64,000 nt of DNA from the NCBI RefSeq assembly GCF_000146675.1, contig NZ_GL397214.1:1986107-2050106 (forward strand). The letters run 5' to 3'. The stretch comes from Hoylesella marshii DSM 16973 = JCM 13450 (GTDB lineage Bacteria; Bacteroidota; Bacteroidia; Bacteroidales; Bacteroidaceae). The position numbers and the translations under genes are program-made. Positions 43,074 through 52,270 of this stretch are shown piece after piece (within the stretch, counting starts at the first letter, position 1; every line of letters starts with the position of its first letter). The notes below the pieces were generated by a model, which worked only from the letters and a program-made list of their open reading frames with translations, had not been told where the DNA came from and searched no databases.

Positions 43074-45224
43074 TTATTCGAGACGTAATTCGCAGATGCT
43101 TCCCTTGCGGATAAGCTGGCCGGCAGGCATGCTCTGTTCCACCACATGACCTCTTCCATTGAGTTTTACGCGCAGACCTCGGCTCTCCATCATGAAGACC
43201 GCATCTCTCGCTCCCATACCTTGAACGTCGGGTACGTATCGCTTATTATATATAGGCTCCTTTTTCAGTATCACATCGCTTTGTCTGCGTTCAGCTTTTC
43301 CCCAGATAGGATTCCCTGTGGCATAGGAGCCGCCCCAGCCGTTTCCTGTTTTGATACCTAAATGGGTAAGCACGTAGTCGGCTGCTAATAGGTTGCCGCT
43401 TTTTACATCAGGCACCATCACCGAAGATGCATCGCGGGCATCGTGCACATCATATTTCAGACTTTCGGCCATGATTCCCTCTGCAATGCGTGAAAACACG
43501 GGGCCGCACATACCACCGCCAGAGGCAGGGAGTCCTGATTTCTGTATACAGACAATGCAACTGTATCGCGGGTTATCGGCAGGGAAATAGCCTGCAAAGC
43601 TGAGGAGATAGTTCATCGTACCGTTCTTATAACCACCGACACCTTGTGAAATCTGAGCCGTACCTGTCTTCCCTGCTACTTTGAAAAGGGGAGACCCCGC
43701 CTTCTTGCCCAGCCCCTGACTGACTACGTGTTCCAATATAACCTGTATCTTCTCTAATGTGGACGGCTTGCATATCTGTGATATAAGCACTTCGGGCGGG
43801 AAATCCATCACGGTCTCTCCGTCTTTTACAATACGTTTGACAAACCTTGGACGCATCATTTTTCCCCCGTTGGCTATGGCATTATAGAACGCTAAAGTAG
43901 AGATGGGCGGTATCTGGGTCTCATAGCCGATACTCATCCACGGCAACGCCGTCTTGCTCCAATTCACCCACTGTCCTCTATCGTTCTTACGTGGCATTCT
44001 GATACGTGGCGTTGTGGCACCCATGAGTGGTACTTTCAGGTCTTGCGCCAGGCCCAGTCGATAGATGCCGCGCACGAATCGTTCGGGATTATTTCGGTAG
44101 CAATTGTCGATAAGTCTGCTAATTCCGATGTTTGAACTATACAGCAATGTTTGCGGAAGTGACAGCGTACCGTAGCCGCCCTTGCGCCAATTGTGGTCGC
44201 GCATCTCGCGTCCGTACATCGGCCAGATGCCTGTACCGGTTTCCACATGATAGGTTGTGTCTACCATACCGTCGTCGAGTGCTACCATGACAGAGGCCGT
44301 TTTGAAAACCGAACCGGGTTCCAGCAGGTCGCTGATTGCGTGGTTTTTCCGTTCGCGATAGGCTCCGTCTTTACACTTTTCCATGTTTACGATGGCCTTG
44401 ATATCACCGGTACCGACTTCCATCACGATAGCTACGCCCACATTGCCACCGACTTCCTTCAATTGGTCTATAACGGAACGTTCGGCCAAATCCTGCATAC
44501 TTACGTCAATGGTCGTTACGATGTCGGCACCATCTACAGGGGGAGTGTCTGTGATATTCAGGAATTTGTTGAGTACCTTACGTCGATGGATGATGCCGTT
44601 TTTACCCCGCAGAATGCTGTCATAGGATAATTCCAGCCCAAAGCGTGCGGTATCTTTGGCTCCAAACATATCTCCGACAGTGCGTTGTGCCAAAGAGCCG
44701 TAGGGTCGACGGCGGGCATTGAACTCTTCCCAATGGAAGCCACCTTTGAACTTTGAGAGATGAAACACGGGCAATTTCCGTACCTCGGAGAATGTACTGT
44801 AGTCTACGCGTTTGTCCCATATCGGCCAGTTTTGGCTCATCTTGCGATGTCCTTCTTCCAAATGTCGTTTGAAAGCGTGTGCCGATTGTTGAGGGAAGAT
44901 ACGGTGAAGTCCGTCGCAGATGCTGTCTATTTTGATTCGCCAAAGTGAGTCTTTCTCTTCTCCGCCGGCTTTGAAGTCGATATACATCTTGTATTCGGGC
45001 AAGGAACTTGCCATGAGTTGACCGTCGCAGCTTAAAATATTGCCACGCAACGGCCGCACACTTACGCTGTCTTTCTTCTGTCGGGCTGCAACTTTCAACC
45101 AATAATCGCGCTTGGCCGTCATCGTGTACAGCGCTTTACCGACGACGGCGACCGCAGCCAGTGTCATCACGATGGCGATGGCGCTGTAGCGGGGTATCAC
45201 TTTCTTATGGTTGAATTTGCTCAT
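43074..45224 (-). CDS. ftsI: Septal transpeptidase FtsI/PBP3 with C-terminal PASTA domain
   Basis: 716 residues. One N-terminal membrane helix (about 13-33). The dimerisation/pedestal domain spans about 55-230. The transpeptidase domain carries SVFK (305-308), SSN (363-365) and KTGTAQ (519-524), so all catalytic motifs are intact. Residues about 655-716 form a PASTA repeat (VPDVQGMGARDAVFMMESRG), extending it past the roughly 590 of E. coli FtsI. It cross-links septal peptidoglycan together with FtsW. It starts 1 bp after the ftsL stop. Confidence 0.93.
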   Translation of the reverse strand: MSKFNHKKVIPRYSAIAIVMTLAAVAVVGKALYTMTAKRDYWLKVAARQKKDSVSVRPLRGNILSCDGQLMASSLPEYKMYIDFKAGGEEKDSLWRIKIDSICDGLHRIFPQQSAHAFKRHLEEGHRKMSQNWPIWDKRVDYSTFSEVRKLPVFHLSKFKGGFHWEEFNARRRPYGSLAQRTVGDMFGAKDTARFGLELSYDSILRGKNGIIHRRKVLNKFLNITDTPPVDGADIVTTIDVSMQDLAERSVIDQLKEVGGNVGVAIVMEVGTGDIKAIVNMEKCKDGAYRERKNHAISDLLEPGSVFKTASVMVALDDGMVDTTYHVETGTGIWPMYGREMRDHNWRKGGYGTLSLPQTLLYSSNIGISRLIDNCYRNNPERFVRGIYRLGLAQDLKVPLMGATTPRIRMPRKNDRGQWVNWSKTALPWMSIGYETQIPPISTLAFYNAIANGGKMMRPRFVKRIVKDGETVMDFPPEVLISQICKPSTLEKIQVILEHVVSQGLGKKAGSPLFKVAGKTGTAQISQGVGGYKNGTMNYLLSFAGYFPADNPRYSCIVCIQKSGLPASGGGMCGPVFSRIAEGIMAESLKYDVHDARDASSVMVPDVKSGNLLAADYVLTHLGIKTGNGWGGSYATGNPIWGKAERRQSDVILKKEPIYNKRYVPDVQGMGARDAVFMMESRGLRVKLNGRGHVVEQSMPAGQLIRKGSICELRLE

Positions 45225-45225
45225 G

Positions 45226-45711
45226 TTATTGTGGCACTTGGATGATGTAGGGCGGTTGGGTGGCGATGTGCAGTACGCTGTCTTTCCTGTTTTTCAGCAT
45301 CCGCAGGATATTGCTTTCGCGTGTTTTCTCGGTCAATTGGCTTGAGGTAGACAGTGCTTTATACTTTGCATCCTTGAGTTGTTCGGTCAGACGGTCGATT
45401 TCGAGCAGGTCTTTCTGGCAGCTGTAGCGGTTGGATACGTAAACGATGACAAATCCCACAATGAGTATGATGAGCCATATTTGATGCCGTATGGTCTGCG
45501 TAGTCAGTATGTCGCCGCCTAAAATTTCGCGTAAGGTGAAGTTAGACGACTGCGGTTGCTCGTCCTCTCGTGCTTGTTCCGCGATGGCCTCTCCTAACGA
45601 TGGGTTTTCCTCAACGGCTTTTTTTGTCGTCTTCTCTGCCTTTTTCTGAGGTCGATTTGCGTCTTGTGGCTGTTGTTTTTGCGGGTCTTTTAGGGTCTCT
45701 TCCGTGCTCAT
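45226..45711 (-). CDS. ftsL: FtsL-like division protein
   Basis: 161 residues. The long, charged, probably cytoplasmic N-terminus (about 1-75) is rich in Lys, Glu and Gln. One membrane helix follows (about 78-95, IWLIILIVGFVIVYVSN), then a coiled-coil-like periplasmic part (LEIDRLTEQLKDAKYKALST). Sequence alone would not identify it; the call rests on topology and position between rsmH and ftsI. Its start overlaps the rsmH stop by 4 bp. The N-terminus is longer than in most FtsL proteins. Confidence 0.8.
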   Translation of the reverse strand: MSTEETLKDPQKQQPQDANRPQKKAEKTTKKAVEENPSLGEAIAEQAREDEQPQSSNFTLREILGGDILTTQTIRHQIWLIILIVGFVIVYVSNRYSCQKDLLEIDRLTEQLKDAKYKALSTSSQLTEKTRESNILRMLKNRKDSVLHIATQPPYIIQVPQ

Positions 45712-46625
45712 TGTTTCTTTTCTGCTATCCTTAGTTTTGCACTTCTGCTTCGCGGATTGCGCTGTTGCTCATCATCCGAAGGTACGGTCGGTTTGTTACC
45801 GATGGGCTGAAGAGGAGTTTCCATGCGTCCGAAGAAGTCTTTTTTTTGTTCTCCGTCAGTGTTGCCGGTCTTCATGAGGTTTTTCACCATGCGGTCTTCG
45901 AGGCTGTGATAGGTGATGATACTCAACCGTCCGCCGTCGGAGAGCAATTCGGTTGCGCTTTCCAACATCTCTTTGAGTGCTGTCATCTCTTGGTTTACTT
46001 CTATGCGGAGGGCTTGAAACAGCCGTGCCATGTCTTTTTTCTCGTGCTCTTTTCTGATGAGGGGACGCATGCAGTCGGTCAGGTCTTGTGTTGTGACGAT
46101 GGGGTTTTCTGCCCGTTCTCTCACGATTGCGGCGGCCATACGACGGGCGTTTTTCAGTTCGCCATAGCCATAGAAGAGGTCGGAGAGTTGTGTTTCGGTG
46201 TAGTGATTCACGATGTCGGCAGCTGTTGTCTTTGCCCGTTTGTTCATCCTCATGTCGAGTGGTGCGTTGAAGCGGAAAGAGAAGCCGCGCGTTTCGTCAT
46301 CGAAATGGTGGGATGATACGCCCAAATCGGCCAGCAGACCATCTATTTTTTCTATTCCGTAGTAGTGTATCCAGTTTTTCAGATAACGGAAGTTTGACCT
46401 CACAAAGGTGAAGCGGTCGTCGTCGGGGCAGTTTTGTTCGGCATCGGCATCTTGGTCGAATGCGTAGAGTTGCCCGCCTTTCCCGAGTCGGGCGAGTATT
46501 TCACGGCTATGACCTCCGCCTCCGAATGTCACGTCTACATACACACCATTGGGACGAATCTTCAGTCCGTCCACGCTTTCGGTAAGCAATACCGGCACAT
46601 GATAGGTCTCCGCAGTTGTTACCAT
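45708..46625 (-). CDS. rsmH: 16S rRNA (cytosine-1402 N4) methyltransferase
   Basis: 305-306 residues from the ATG at 46623-46625, giving MVTTAETYHVPVLLTES, the usual RsmH start; the longer frame overlaps the -7 box at 46654-46661 (TACCTTTG). Class I methyltransferase motifs: DVTFGGGGHSREIL (SAM binding), YAFDQDADAE, GLLADLGVSSHHFDDETRGFSFR and SIITYHSLEDRMVK. It methylates C1402 of 16S rRNA. First gene of the cluster here; the usual upstream mraZ is absent. Confidence 0.95.
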   Translation of the reverse strand: MVTTAETYHVPVLLTESVDGLKIRPNGVYVDVTFGGGGHSREILARLGKGGQLYAFDQDADAEQNCPDDDRFTFVRSNFRYLKNWIHYYGIEKIDGLLADLGVSSHHFDDETRGFSFRFNAPLDMRMNKRAKTTAADIVNHYTETQLSDLFYGYGELKNARRMAAAIVRERAENPIVTTQDLTDCMRPLIRKEHEKKDMARLFQALRIEVNQEMTALKEMLESATELLSDGGRLSIITYHSLEDRMVKNLMKTGNTDGEQKKDFFGRMETPLQPIGNKPTVPSDDEQQRNPRSRSAKLRIAEKKQ

Positions 46626-46653
46626 TGGCTGTACATGGATGATAAATCGTTGC

Positions 46654-46661
46654 CAAAGGTA
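46654..46661 (-). promoter_or_regulatory. -7 box for the rsmH-ftsW operon
   Basis: TACCTTTG on the minus strand, about 29 bp before the rsmH start. No matching TTTG at the -33 distance was found. Confidence 0.45.
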
Positions 46662-46777
46662 CGCAAAATCCCTCACATAATGCCATCCTTTCCCGTATTT
46701 TTCTTCTCATGAAATATGCGGCCGGCGGTGAGCATCTGTGTTGAGGAGAGGTGTTCGGGCTGTTGCGCACGAGACAT

Positions 46778-46822
46778 AAAAAAGCGGAGGACGCGTCACA
46801 ACATAAAACTCGTTCTCCGTTT
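46778..46822 (-). terminator. Terminator after the asparaginase
   Basis: On the minus strand ACGGAGAACG pairs with CGTCCTCCGC, with a mismatch and a roughly 18-nt loop, followed by TTTTTT (complement of 46778-46783). Confidence 0.65.
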
Positions 46823-46845
46823 CTTGAGGGTTTTTAGGGAAGAGA

Positions 46846-47892
46846 TTATCTGGAAATCTCGCCTGCAATGGCCTTGTCCATGAAGTGGCATATGTGGTCG
46901 TTGTCTGTGTATTGAGCCTGTAGGAACATGAGTTTGGTAAGTGCACTCTCAACAGTGCTGTCATATCCGCTGATAATGCCGGTGTCTTTGAGTTGATAGC
47001 CGGTGTCGTAGCGTGCCATCTCTACCGAGCCGGCCACGCATTGGCTGATGTTTACGATGACTACGCCACGCTCCGAGGCGTGTTTGAGCATTTCGATGAG
47101 CCAAGGCTCTTGGGGGGCATTGCCGCTTCCGAAGCTGCGCATGACGATGGAACGTAGCTCGGGCACGTCGAGCATGGGCTTAACGAGGTGCTCTTGTATA
47201 CCGGGAAAGAGGGAGAAGATGATGACATTGGGGTCGATAGCTGTGTGGGGTATCATGGGTTTTGCAAAGTCGGGGCAGAGAATGTTTCGCTCATGATAGT
47301 TGATATTTACGCCGGCATCGCAAAGGTGGGGATAGTTGAATGAGTCGAAAGCATCGAAACCTTCTGCATTCTGTTTCGTCGAACGGTTGCCGCGCAGAAG
47401 TCGGCCATTGAAATAGATGCAGACTTCGGGCACGATGGGCGTGCCGTCGTTGTGATGGGCGGCAGCAATCTCGATGCTTGTAATAAGGTTTTCTTTGCCG
47501 TCGGTGCGCAGTTGTCCCATGGGCAGTTGGCTTCCGGTCAGAATAACGGGCTTGGTCAGATTCTCTAACAAGAACGACAGCATCGAGGCCGTGTACGACA
47601 TGGTGTCGGTTCCGTGAAGGATGACGAAGCCGTCGTACAGGTCGTAACGCTCGGCAATAATCCTTACTAATTGGCTCCACAGCTTGGGCGACATGTTGCT
47701 CGAGTCGATGGGCGGGTCAAATTGGTAGACATCAATCTTTGTAGAGATGGTTTCAAATTCGGGAATCGAACTGATGAGGTGGTTGAAATCAAGGGGTTCA
47801 AGTGCTCCTGTCTTGGCATTGTGTCCCATGCCGATGGTTCCTCCGGTATAGATGAGAAGTACATTGTCTGTTCTGTGAATGCTTGTAGACAT
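46846..47892 (-). CDS. ansA: Type I L-asparaginase (cytoplasmic)
   Basis: 348 residues with no signal peptide, as in E. coli AnsA. The first catalytic threonine is in IYTGGTIGM (about 14-22) and the second in FVILHGTDTMSYTASML (about 88-104). KPVILTGSQLPMGQLRTDGKENL is the conserved loop containing the remaining active-site lysine and serine region. It hydrolyses L-asparagine to aspartate and ammonia. A -7 box TATATTTG lies at 47940-47947 on the minus strand; the -33 half is not clear. A terminator lies at 46778. Confidence 0.93.
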   Translation of the reverse strand: MSTSIHRTDNVLLIYTGGTIGMGHNAKTGALEPLDFNHLISSIPEFETISTKIDVYQFDPPIDSSNMSPKLWSQLVRIIAERYDLYDGFVILHGTDTMSYTASMLSFLLENLTKPVILTGSQLPMGQLRTDGKENLITSIEIAAAHHNDGTPIVPEVCIYFNGRLLRGNRSTKQNAEGFDAFDSFNYPHLCDAGVNINYHERNILCPDFAKPMIPHTAIDPNVIIFSLFPGIQEHLVKPMLDVPELRSIVMRSFGSGNAPQEPWLIEMLKHASERGVVIVNISQCVAGSVEMARYDTGYQLKDTGIISGYDSTVESALTKLMFLQAQYTDNDHICHFMDKAIAGEISR

Positions 47893-48115
47893 ATGGTATT
47901 ATTTGAGTGATAAGATATTAGGTTTTCTGAATTTAGCTGCAAATATACGGAAATTCAACGTAATCGATGCAGGGAAAGCCAAATTTTCCACTTTCTTTGA
48001 GGGCTCAGGGTAAGAATCTCTCTGTCAAATGGCCTGAAAGAACAGAGGGAAAGTGGCGTGTGCAGGAGCATAGGCCTGATGGTGGATAGGCTCTTCTTAA
48101 CGGGAATAAAGAGAA

Positions 48116-48150
48116 TTAGCTAATGTATTGAAAAACAATACATTAGCTAA
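48116..48150. repeat. Perfect 15-bp inverted repeat beside tRNA-Gln
   Basis: TTAGCTAATGTATTG, loop AAAAA, CAATACATTAGCTAA. It lies 15 bp downstream of the tRNA-Gln 3' end. There is no T run on either side, but in the minus orientation the loop is TTTTT. It could stop or process the tRNA transcript. Confidence 0.7.
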
Positions 48151-48165
48151 TAGCTTGCGAAACAG

Positions 48166-48236
48166 TTGTCCTAGGCGGATTCGAACCACCACAAACAGAA
48201 CCAAAACCTGTTGTGCTACCATTACACCATAGGACA
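48166..48236 (-). tRNA. tRNA-Gln (anticodon TTG)
   Basis: 71 nt. TGTCCTA pairs with TAGGACA; D arm GTGTAATGGTAGCAC; anticodon loop TTTTGGT in ACAGG/TCTGT, giving TTG; T arm GGTGGTTCGAATCCGCC. CCA is not encoded. Confidence 0.95.
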
Positions 48237-48247
48237 ATTTCGGTGTG

Positions 48248-48279
48248 CAAAGGTAAAGGTTTTCCCGTCTATCACCAAA
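48248..48279 (-). promoter_or_regulatory. Promoter of tRNA-Gln
   Basis: Minus strand TTTG (48276-48279), 20-bp spacer, TACCTTTG (48248-48255), 11 bp before the mature tRNA. Confidence 0.75.
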
Positions 48280-48533
48280 TTTTTTGCTATGTTTTTTAAG
48301 CTCTGTTTGTCTGAAAGATGAAAAACAGTGGTTTCCTGTCTCTTTTTTCTGATACGAAACCCTGTGCTTTTATGCCAAAACAAGCGATGAAACATGGTGG
48401 GGGAGGAGGGAGAGACGGAGGTGAGAACAGGGCTTTCGGCACATGATGGCAGGCTTGTCGCCCCTTTGCTTTCGAGATACGAACACACAATGGGTAAGTA
48501 ATTGAATTTCAGACGGATAGAAAGAACATTGTA
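48280..48533. other. Intergenic region without a supported gene
   Basis: Two short minus reading frames (64 and 88 codons) cross this stretch. They have no recognisable products and overlap the tRNA promoter. Nothing else seen before the repeat array at 48534. Confidence 0.5.
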
Positions 48534-48615
48534 AAAGCATAGCTTTGAAGCTGTTAAAGCTATGCTTTGTCGGTATTGGAGCTATGCTTTCAGCACATTG
48601 GAGCTATGCTTTTAC
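48534..48615. repeat. 22-bp periodic array of the AAAGCATAGCT palindrome, locus 4
   Basis: Cores AAAGCATAGCTTTG, AAAGCTATGCTTTG, GGAGCTATGCTTTC and GGAGCTATGCTTTT have their G-C step at 48537, 48559, 48581 and 48603, exactly 22 bp apart. The first core is inverted relative to the others. It lies upstream of the ABC transporter operon. Confidence 0.88.
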
Positions 48616-48838
48616 GATTTTGCGGGCGAGCTGTTGATGGGATGCCCCCACGCTGTTCTCCGCCGCAGGGTGAAATCCCGTAGAATGACGGCTTTGTTTT
48701 AGGCGGTTATTCGTTAAATTTGTTTTAAATAGAAGCCATTTACAAAGAGATTGCAACTTTATCGTTACATTTGTAGTCTCATTTATAGGAACAGATGAAA
48801 GCGCAGAAACCAACCTGCGCTTTCTCAACGCTCAACTT

Positions 48839-49558
48839 ATGATACATCTTGAAAACATTCATAAAACCTACAACAACGGGCAACCCTTGCATGTGCTCAA
48901 AGGCATCAATCTCGACATCGGGAAGGGCGAATTCGTAAGTATCATGGGTTCATCGGGCTCGGGTAAATCCACACTTCTCAATATCTTAGGCATTCTTGAC
49001 AATTATGATACGGGCGAATACCGCCTTGCCGGAACGCTGATGAAAGACTTGAGCGAGCGCCGGGCTGCCGAATACCGTAACCGCATGATAGGTTTCATCT
49101 TTCAATCGTTCAACCTCATCGGGTTTAAAACTGCGGTAGAAAACGTGGAATTGCCGCTTTTTTATCAGGGAACAAGCAGGCGCACACGCCACAAACTCGC
49201 CATGGAATACCTCGACCGCTTAGGTTTGGCGCAATGGGCGGAGCACTATCCCAATGAACTCTCCGGCGGACAAAAGCAACGGGTGGCCATTGCGAGAGCA
49301 CTGATAACAAGGCCTCAAATCATATTGGCAGACGAACCGACGGGTGCTTTGGATTCAAAAACCAGCGTAGAGGTCATGGAACTGCTGAAAGAATTGCACC
49401 GCGATGACGGTATGACGATAGTAGTGGTGACCCACGAGAGCGGCGTGGCCAATGAGACAGACAAGATTGTGCACATCAAAGACGGACTGATTGGGCGGAT
49501 AGAAGACAATTCCAACCATACGGCAGGCCCTTTCGGAGCAAATACCATCATGAAATAA
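48839..49558 (+). CDS. ABC transporter ATP-binding protein, MacB/LolD type
   Basis: 239 residues. Walker A GSSGSGKST (about 38-46), Q loop FIFQSFNLIG, signature LSGGQKQRVAIARAL, Walker B IILADEPTGALDSKT and the H loop VVTHES. This is the LolD/MacB subfamily, which powers permeases working on periplasmic or membrane-embedded substrates rather than importers. It heads the operon with two permeases, an adaptor and a peptidase. A -7-like TACATTTG lies at 48766-48773. Confidence 0.9.
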   Translation: MIHLENIHKTYNNGQPLHVLKGINLDIGKGEFVSIMGSSGSGKSTLLNILGILDNYDTGEYRLAGTLMKDLSERRAAEYRNRMIGFIFQSFNLIGFKTAVENVELPLFYQGTSRRTRHKLAMEYLDRLGLAQWAEHYPNELSGGQKQRVAIARALITRPQIILADEPTGALDSKTSVEVMELLKELHRDDGMTIVVVTHESGVANETDKIVHIKDGLIGRIEDNSNHTAGPFGANTIMK

Positions 49559-49691
49559 ACACGATGAAAGCCCACCTCCTATCCGCTGAAAGGCGGTTGC
49601 GCCTGCTCCGGAACATCAGTGGAAAAACCGTAAACGACGAGGCGGAAAGGAGCGCAAGCCATCCTTTCGCCAAAAGAAAAGCAAGAAACGC

Positions 49692-50951
49692 ATGCGAGAT
49701 ATTCTAACGGAAATATGGTCTACGGCCAAACGCAACAAGCTCCGCACTACGCTGACGGGGTTTGCCGTAGCATGGGGTATCTTCATGTTGATATTCCTGT
49801 TAGGTGCGGGAAACGGGCTTATCAATGCCCAGTTGGCCAATACCGATAGGTTCTTGGCCAACTCCATGATGGTGGGGGGTGGCTATACGTCGAAGTCTTA
49901 CAAAGGATTGAAAGAGGGAAGATACATCCATTTGGCGGATAAAGACCTGCAGGAAACGGGCGATAGATTTGCTGCGAACGTAGACGACGTGGGTGCCGAA
50001 GTCTCAAAAAGCGGCGTAACAATTGCCCAAGGGGCTAACTACGTGAGTGGCTCGCTCAGCGGCGTATATCCCAACGAGGTCGTTATCAACAAGAAAGAAA
50101 TGCTCTATGGCCGTTTCATCAATGACATCGACCTTTCGGAACAGCGTAAATCCATCGTGCTCAGCGAGGAACAAGCCAAGGAACTCTTGCCGGAAAGGGC
50201 ATCGGCATTGGTGGGGCGATACGTGAAAGTGGGGGCATTTGCCTTTCGCGTGGTAGGTATCTACAAAAACGATGAGAGCCGCATGAACAACGCCGCTTAT
50301 GTGGCGTTCTCCACCATCAGAGCAATGTACAACGAAGGAGACAAGTTAGACAACATCGTCTTTTCCTTTCACGGCCTCGAAACAATGGCCGACAACGATA
50401 AGTTTGAGGCCACTTATCGCGCCAATATTAACCAAAACCACGACGTTGCACCAGATGATGAGGGCGCATTGTGGATATGGAACCGCTTTACTCAAAACAT
50501 GCAGATGAATCAAGGCATGGGTTTCATACGGACGGCACTTTGGATTATTGGACTGTTTACCCTGCTTAGCGGCATTGTGGGCGTATCTAATATCATGCTC
50601 ATCACGGTAAAGGAGCGTACAAGAGAGTTCGGAATACGCAAAGCTATCGGAGCAAAACCCTCATCAATACTGCGCTTGATTATCATAGAAAGCGTGATTA
50701 TTACCACTATTTTCGGATATATCGGCATGCTGTTGGGTATCGCCGCCAACCAATATATGGACGCAACGCTGGGTCATACGCAAGTAGACTCGGGCTTATT
50801 TAAGGCCACAATGTTCGTCAATCCTACCGTGGGCATAGACGTTTGCATAGAAGCTACGGTGGTCATGGTCATCGCCGGCACGATTGCCGGAATGGTTCCG
50901 GCGCGTCGGGCTTCACGTATCCGCCCCATCGAAGCACTCCGTGCCGACTGA
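49692..50951 (+). CDS. MacB-type ABC permease, first copy
   Basis: 419 residues. N-terminal helix (about 23-45, LTGFAVAWGIFMLIFLLGAGNGL), a large periplasmic MacB_PCD domain (about 50-285), then three FtsX-type helices. VSNIMLITVKERTREFGIRKAIGAKPSSILRLIIIES is the signature cytoplasmic loop. It is a noncanonical permease of tripartite export systems. 132 bp separate it from the ATPase gene; a 46-codon frame in that gap overlaps its start and is probably not real. Confidence 0.88.
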   Translation: MRDILTEIWSTAKRNKLRTTLTGFAVAWGIFMLIFLLGAGNGLINAQLANTDRFLANSMMVGGGYTSKSYKGLKEGRYIHLADKDLQETGDRFAANVDDVGAEVSKSGVTIAQGANYVSGSLSGVYPNEVVINKKEMLYGRFINDIDLSEQRKSIVLSEEQAKELLPERASALVGRYVKVGAFAFRVVGIYKNDESRMNNAAYVAFSTIRAMYNEGDKLDNIVFSFHGLETMADNDKFEATYRANINQNHDVAPDDEGALWIWNRFTQNMQMNQGMGFIRTALWIIGLFTLLSGIVGVSNIMLITVKERTREFGIRKAIGAKPSSILRLIIIESVIITTIFGYIGMLLGIAANQYMDATLGHTQVDSGLFKATMFVNPTVGIDVCIEATVVMVIAGTIAGMVPARRASRIRPIEALRAD

Positions 50952-50967
50952 AAAAGAAAGCAACAAA

Positions 50968-52212
50968 ATGAGAATAGACATCGACCGATACCGAGAAATC
51001 TTAGACACACTGTCGAGAAACAAAAGCCGTAGTTTCCTGACAGGTTTCGGTGTGTTCTGGGGTGTCTTTATGTTGGTGGCATTGGTGGGCGGCGGAAATG
51101 GATTGAAAGAATTGCTTTCCAACACCTTTCAGGGCTTTGCCACCAACTCGGCGATGATATGGGAACGGCCTACCACAAAGTCTTATAAAGGCTTTAGGAA
51201 AGGAAGAACGTGGAGTATGGTGTACAGTGATGTGGCCAGACTGAAGGAACAAGTACCCGAGTTGGATGTGGTAACACCCGTATTGCCCAATTGGGACAGG
51301 ACGGCCGCTTTCAACGACAAGAAAGAAACCTGTAATATCAAAGGATTGCTGCCTTCTTATCAACTCGTGGAAGCTCCGCGAATGTTCTACGGAAGGTATC
51401 TGAATGACATGGATATGCAGCAGAAACGCAAGGTCTGCGTTTTGGGTAAGAAAGTCTATAAGACGCTTTTCCCGGGCGGAGGAGACCCTTGCGGACAGAT
51501 GATACGGGTGGATTCCACCTATTATAATATAGTGGGCGTAGATTATAGCGAAGGCAACATGAACATCGACGGCAGCGCTCAAGAGGCCATTACCATACCG
51601 CTGCCCGTCATGCAGCAAGTCTATCATAAGGGCGATACTGTGCATTTAATCTGCGTTACGGCAAAGCCGGGCGTCGTGATGAGCAAGATTTCGCCCCATA
51701 TGCGTGAGGTAATAGCTCGCGCCCACATAGTAGATCCCACCGACGAGAAAAGCATTATGGTGTTCAACTCTGAGGTTCTGTTCGGTATGTTGGACAGTTT
51801 ATTCGATGGAGTGAACTTTCTTATCTGGTTAGTAGGCCTCGGTACGCTGTTTGCAGGTGCCATCGGCGTGTCTAATATCATGATGGTGACGGTTCGAGAA
51901 CGCACTTCGGAAATCGGAATACGTCGTGCCATAGGAGCTACTCCGCGAATGATATTAGGTCAAATCATCAGCGAAAGCATGGTTCTGACTGCTGTTGCGG
52001 GTATGAGCGGCATACTTTTCGCGGTCATCATCCTGCAACTTTTAGAGATGGGAAACACGTCCGACGGCATCGTTTCGGCACATTTTCAAGTGAAATTCTG
52101 GACTGCTCTCGGTGCATTGGCTTTGCTCGGCCTACTTGGTAGCTTAGCCGGTTTAGCCCCCGCGCTTAGAGCCATGAGCATCAAACCTGTGGATGCCATG
52201 AGAGATGAGTAA
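50968..52212 (+). CDS. MacB-type ABC permease, second copy
   Basis: 414 residues from the ATG at 50968; the longer frame overlaps the first permease and is not used. Same topology as the preceding permease: N-terminal helix (about 22-42, GFGVFWGVFMLVALVGGGNGL), MacB_PCD domain, then the loop VSNIMMVTVRERTSEIGIRRAIGATPRMILGQIISES and C-terminal helices. The two are clearly homologous but diverged, so the transporter is probably a heterodimer. It starts 16 bp after the first permease ends. Confidence 0.88.
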   Translation: MRIDIDRYREILDTLSRNKSRSFLTGFGVFWGVFMLVALVGGGNGLKELLSNTFQGFATNSAMIWERPTTKSYKGFRKGRTWSMVYSDVARLKEQVPELDVVTPVLPNWDRTAAFNDKKETCNIKGLLPSYQLVEAPRMFYGRYLNDMDMQQKRKVCVLGKKVYKTLFPGGGDPCGQMIRVDSTYYNIVGVDYSEGNMNIDGSAQEAITIPLPVMQQVYHKGDTVHLICVTAKPGVVMSKISPHMREVIARAHIVDPTDEKSIMVFNSEVLFGMLDSLFDGVNFLIWLVGLGTLFAGAIGVSNIMMVTVRERTSEIGIRRAIGATPRMILGQIISESMVLTAVAGMSGILFAVIILQLLEMGNTSDGIVSAHFQVKFWTALGALALLGLLGSLAGLAPALRAMSIKPVDAMRDE

Positions 52213-52270
52213 CCATACAACAGATACAAAGCAACGTATAAAACAAGAAAAAGATATAAACAAAAACGAT

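Noticed and set aside
49564..49705. 46-codon frame between the ABC ATPase and first permease genes
   Set aside because: Basic, Arg/Lys/Ala-rich peptide overlapping the permease start in another frame with no promoter or conserved motif. A leader peptide cannot be excluded but there is no support.
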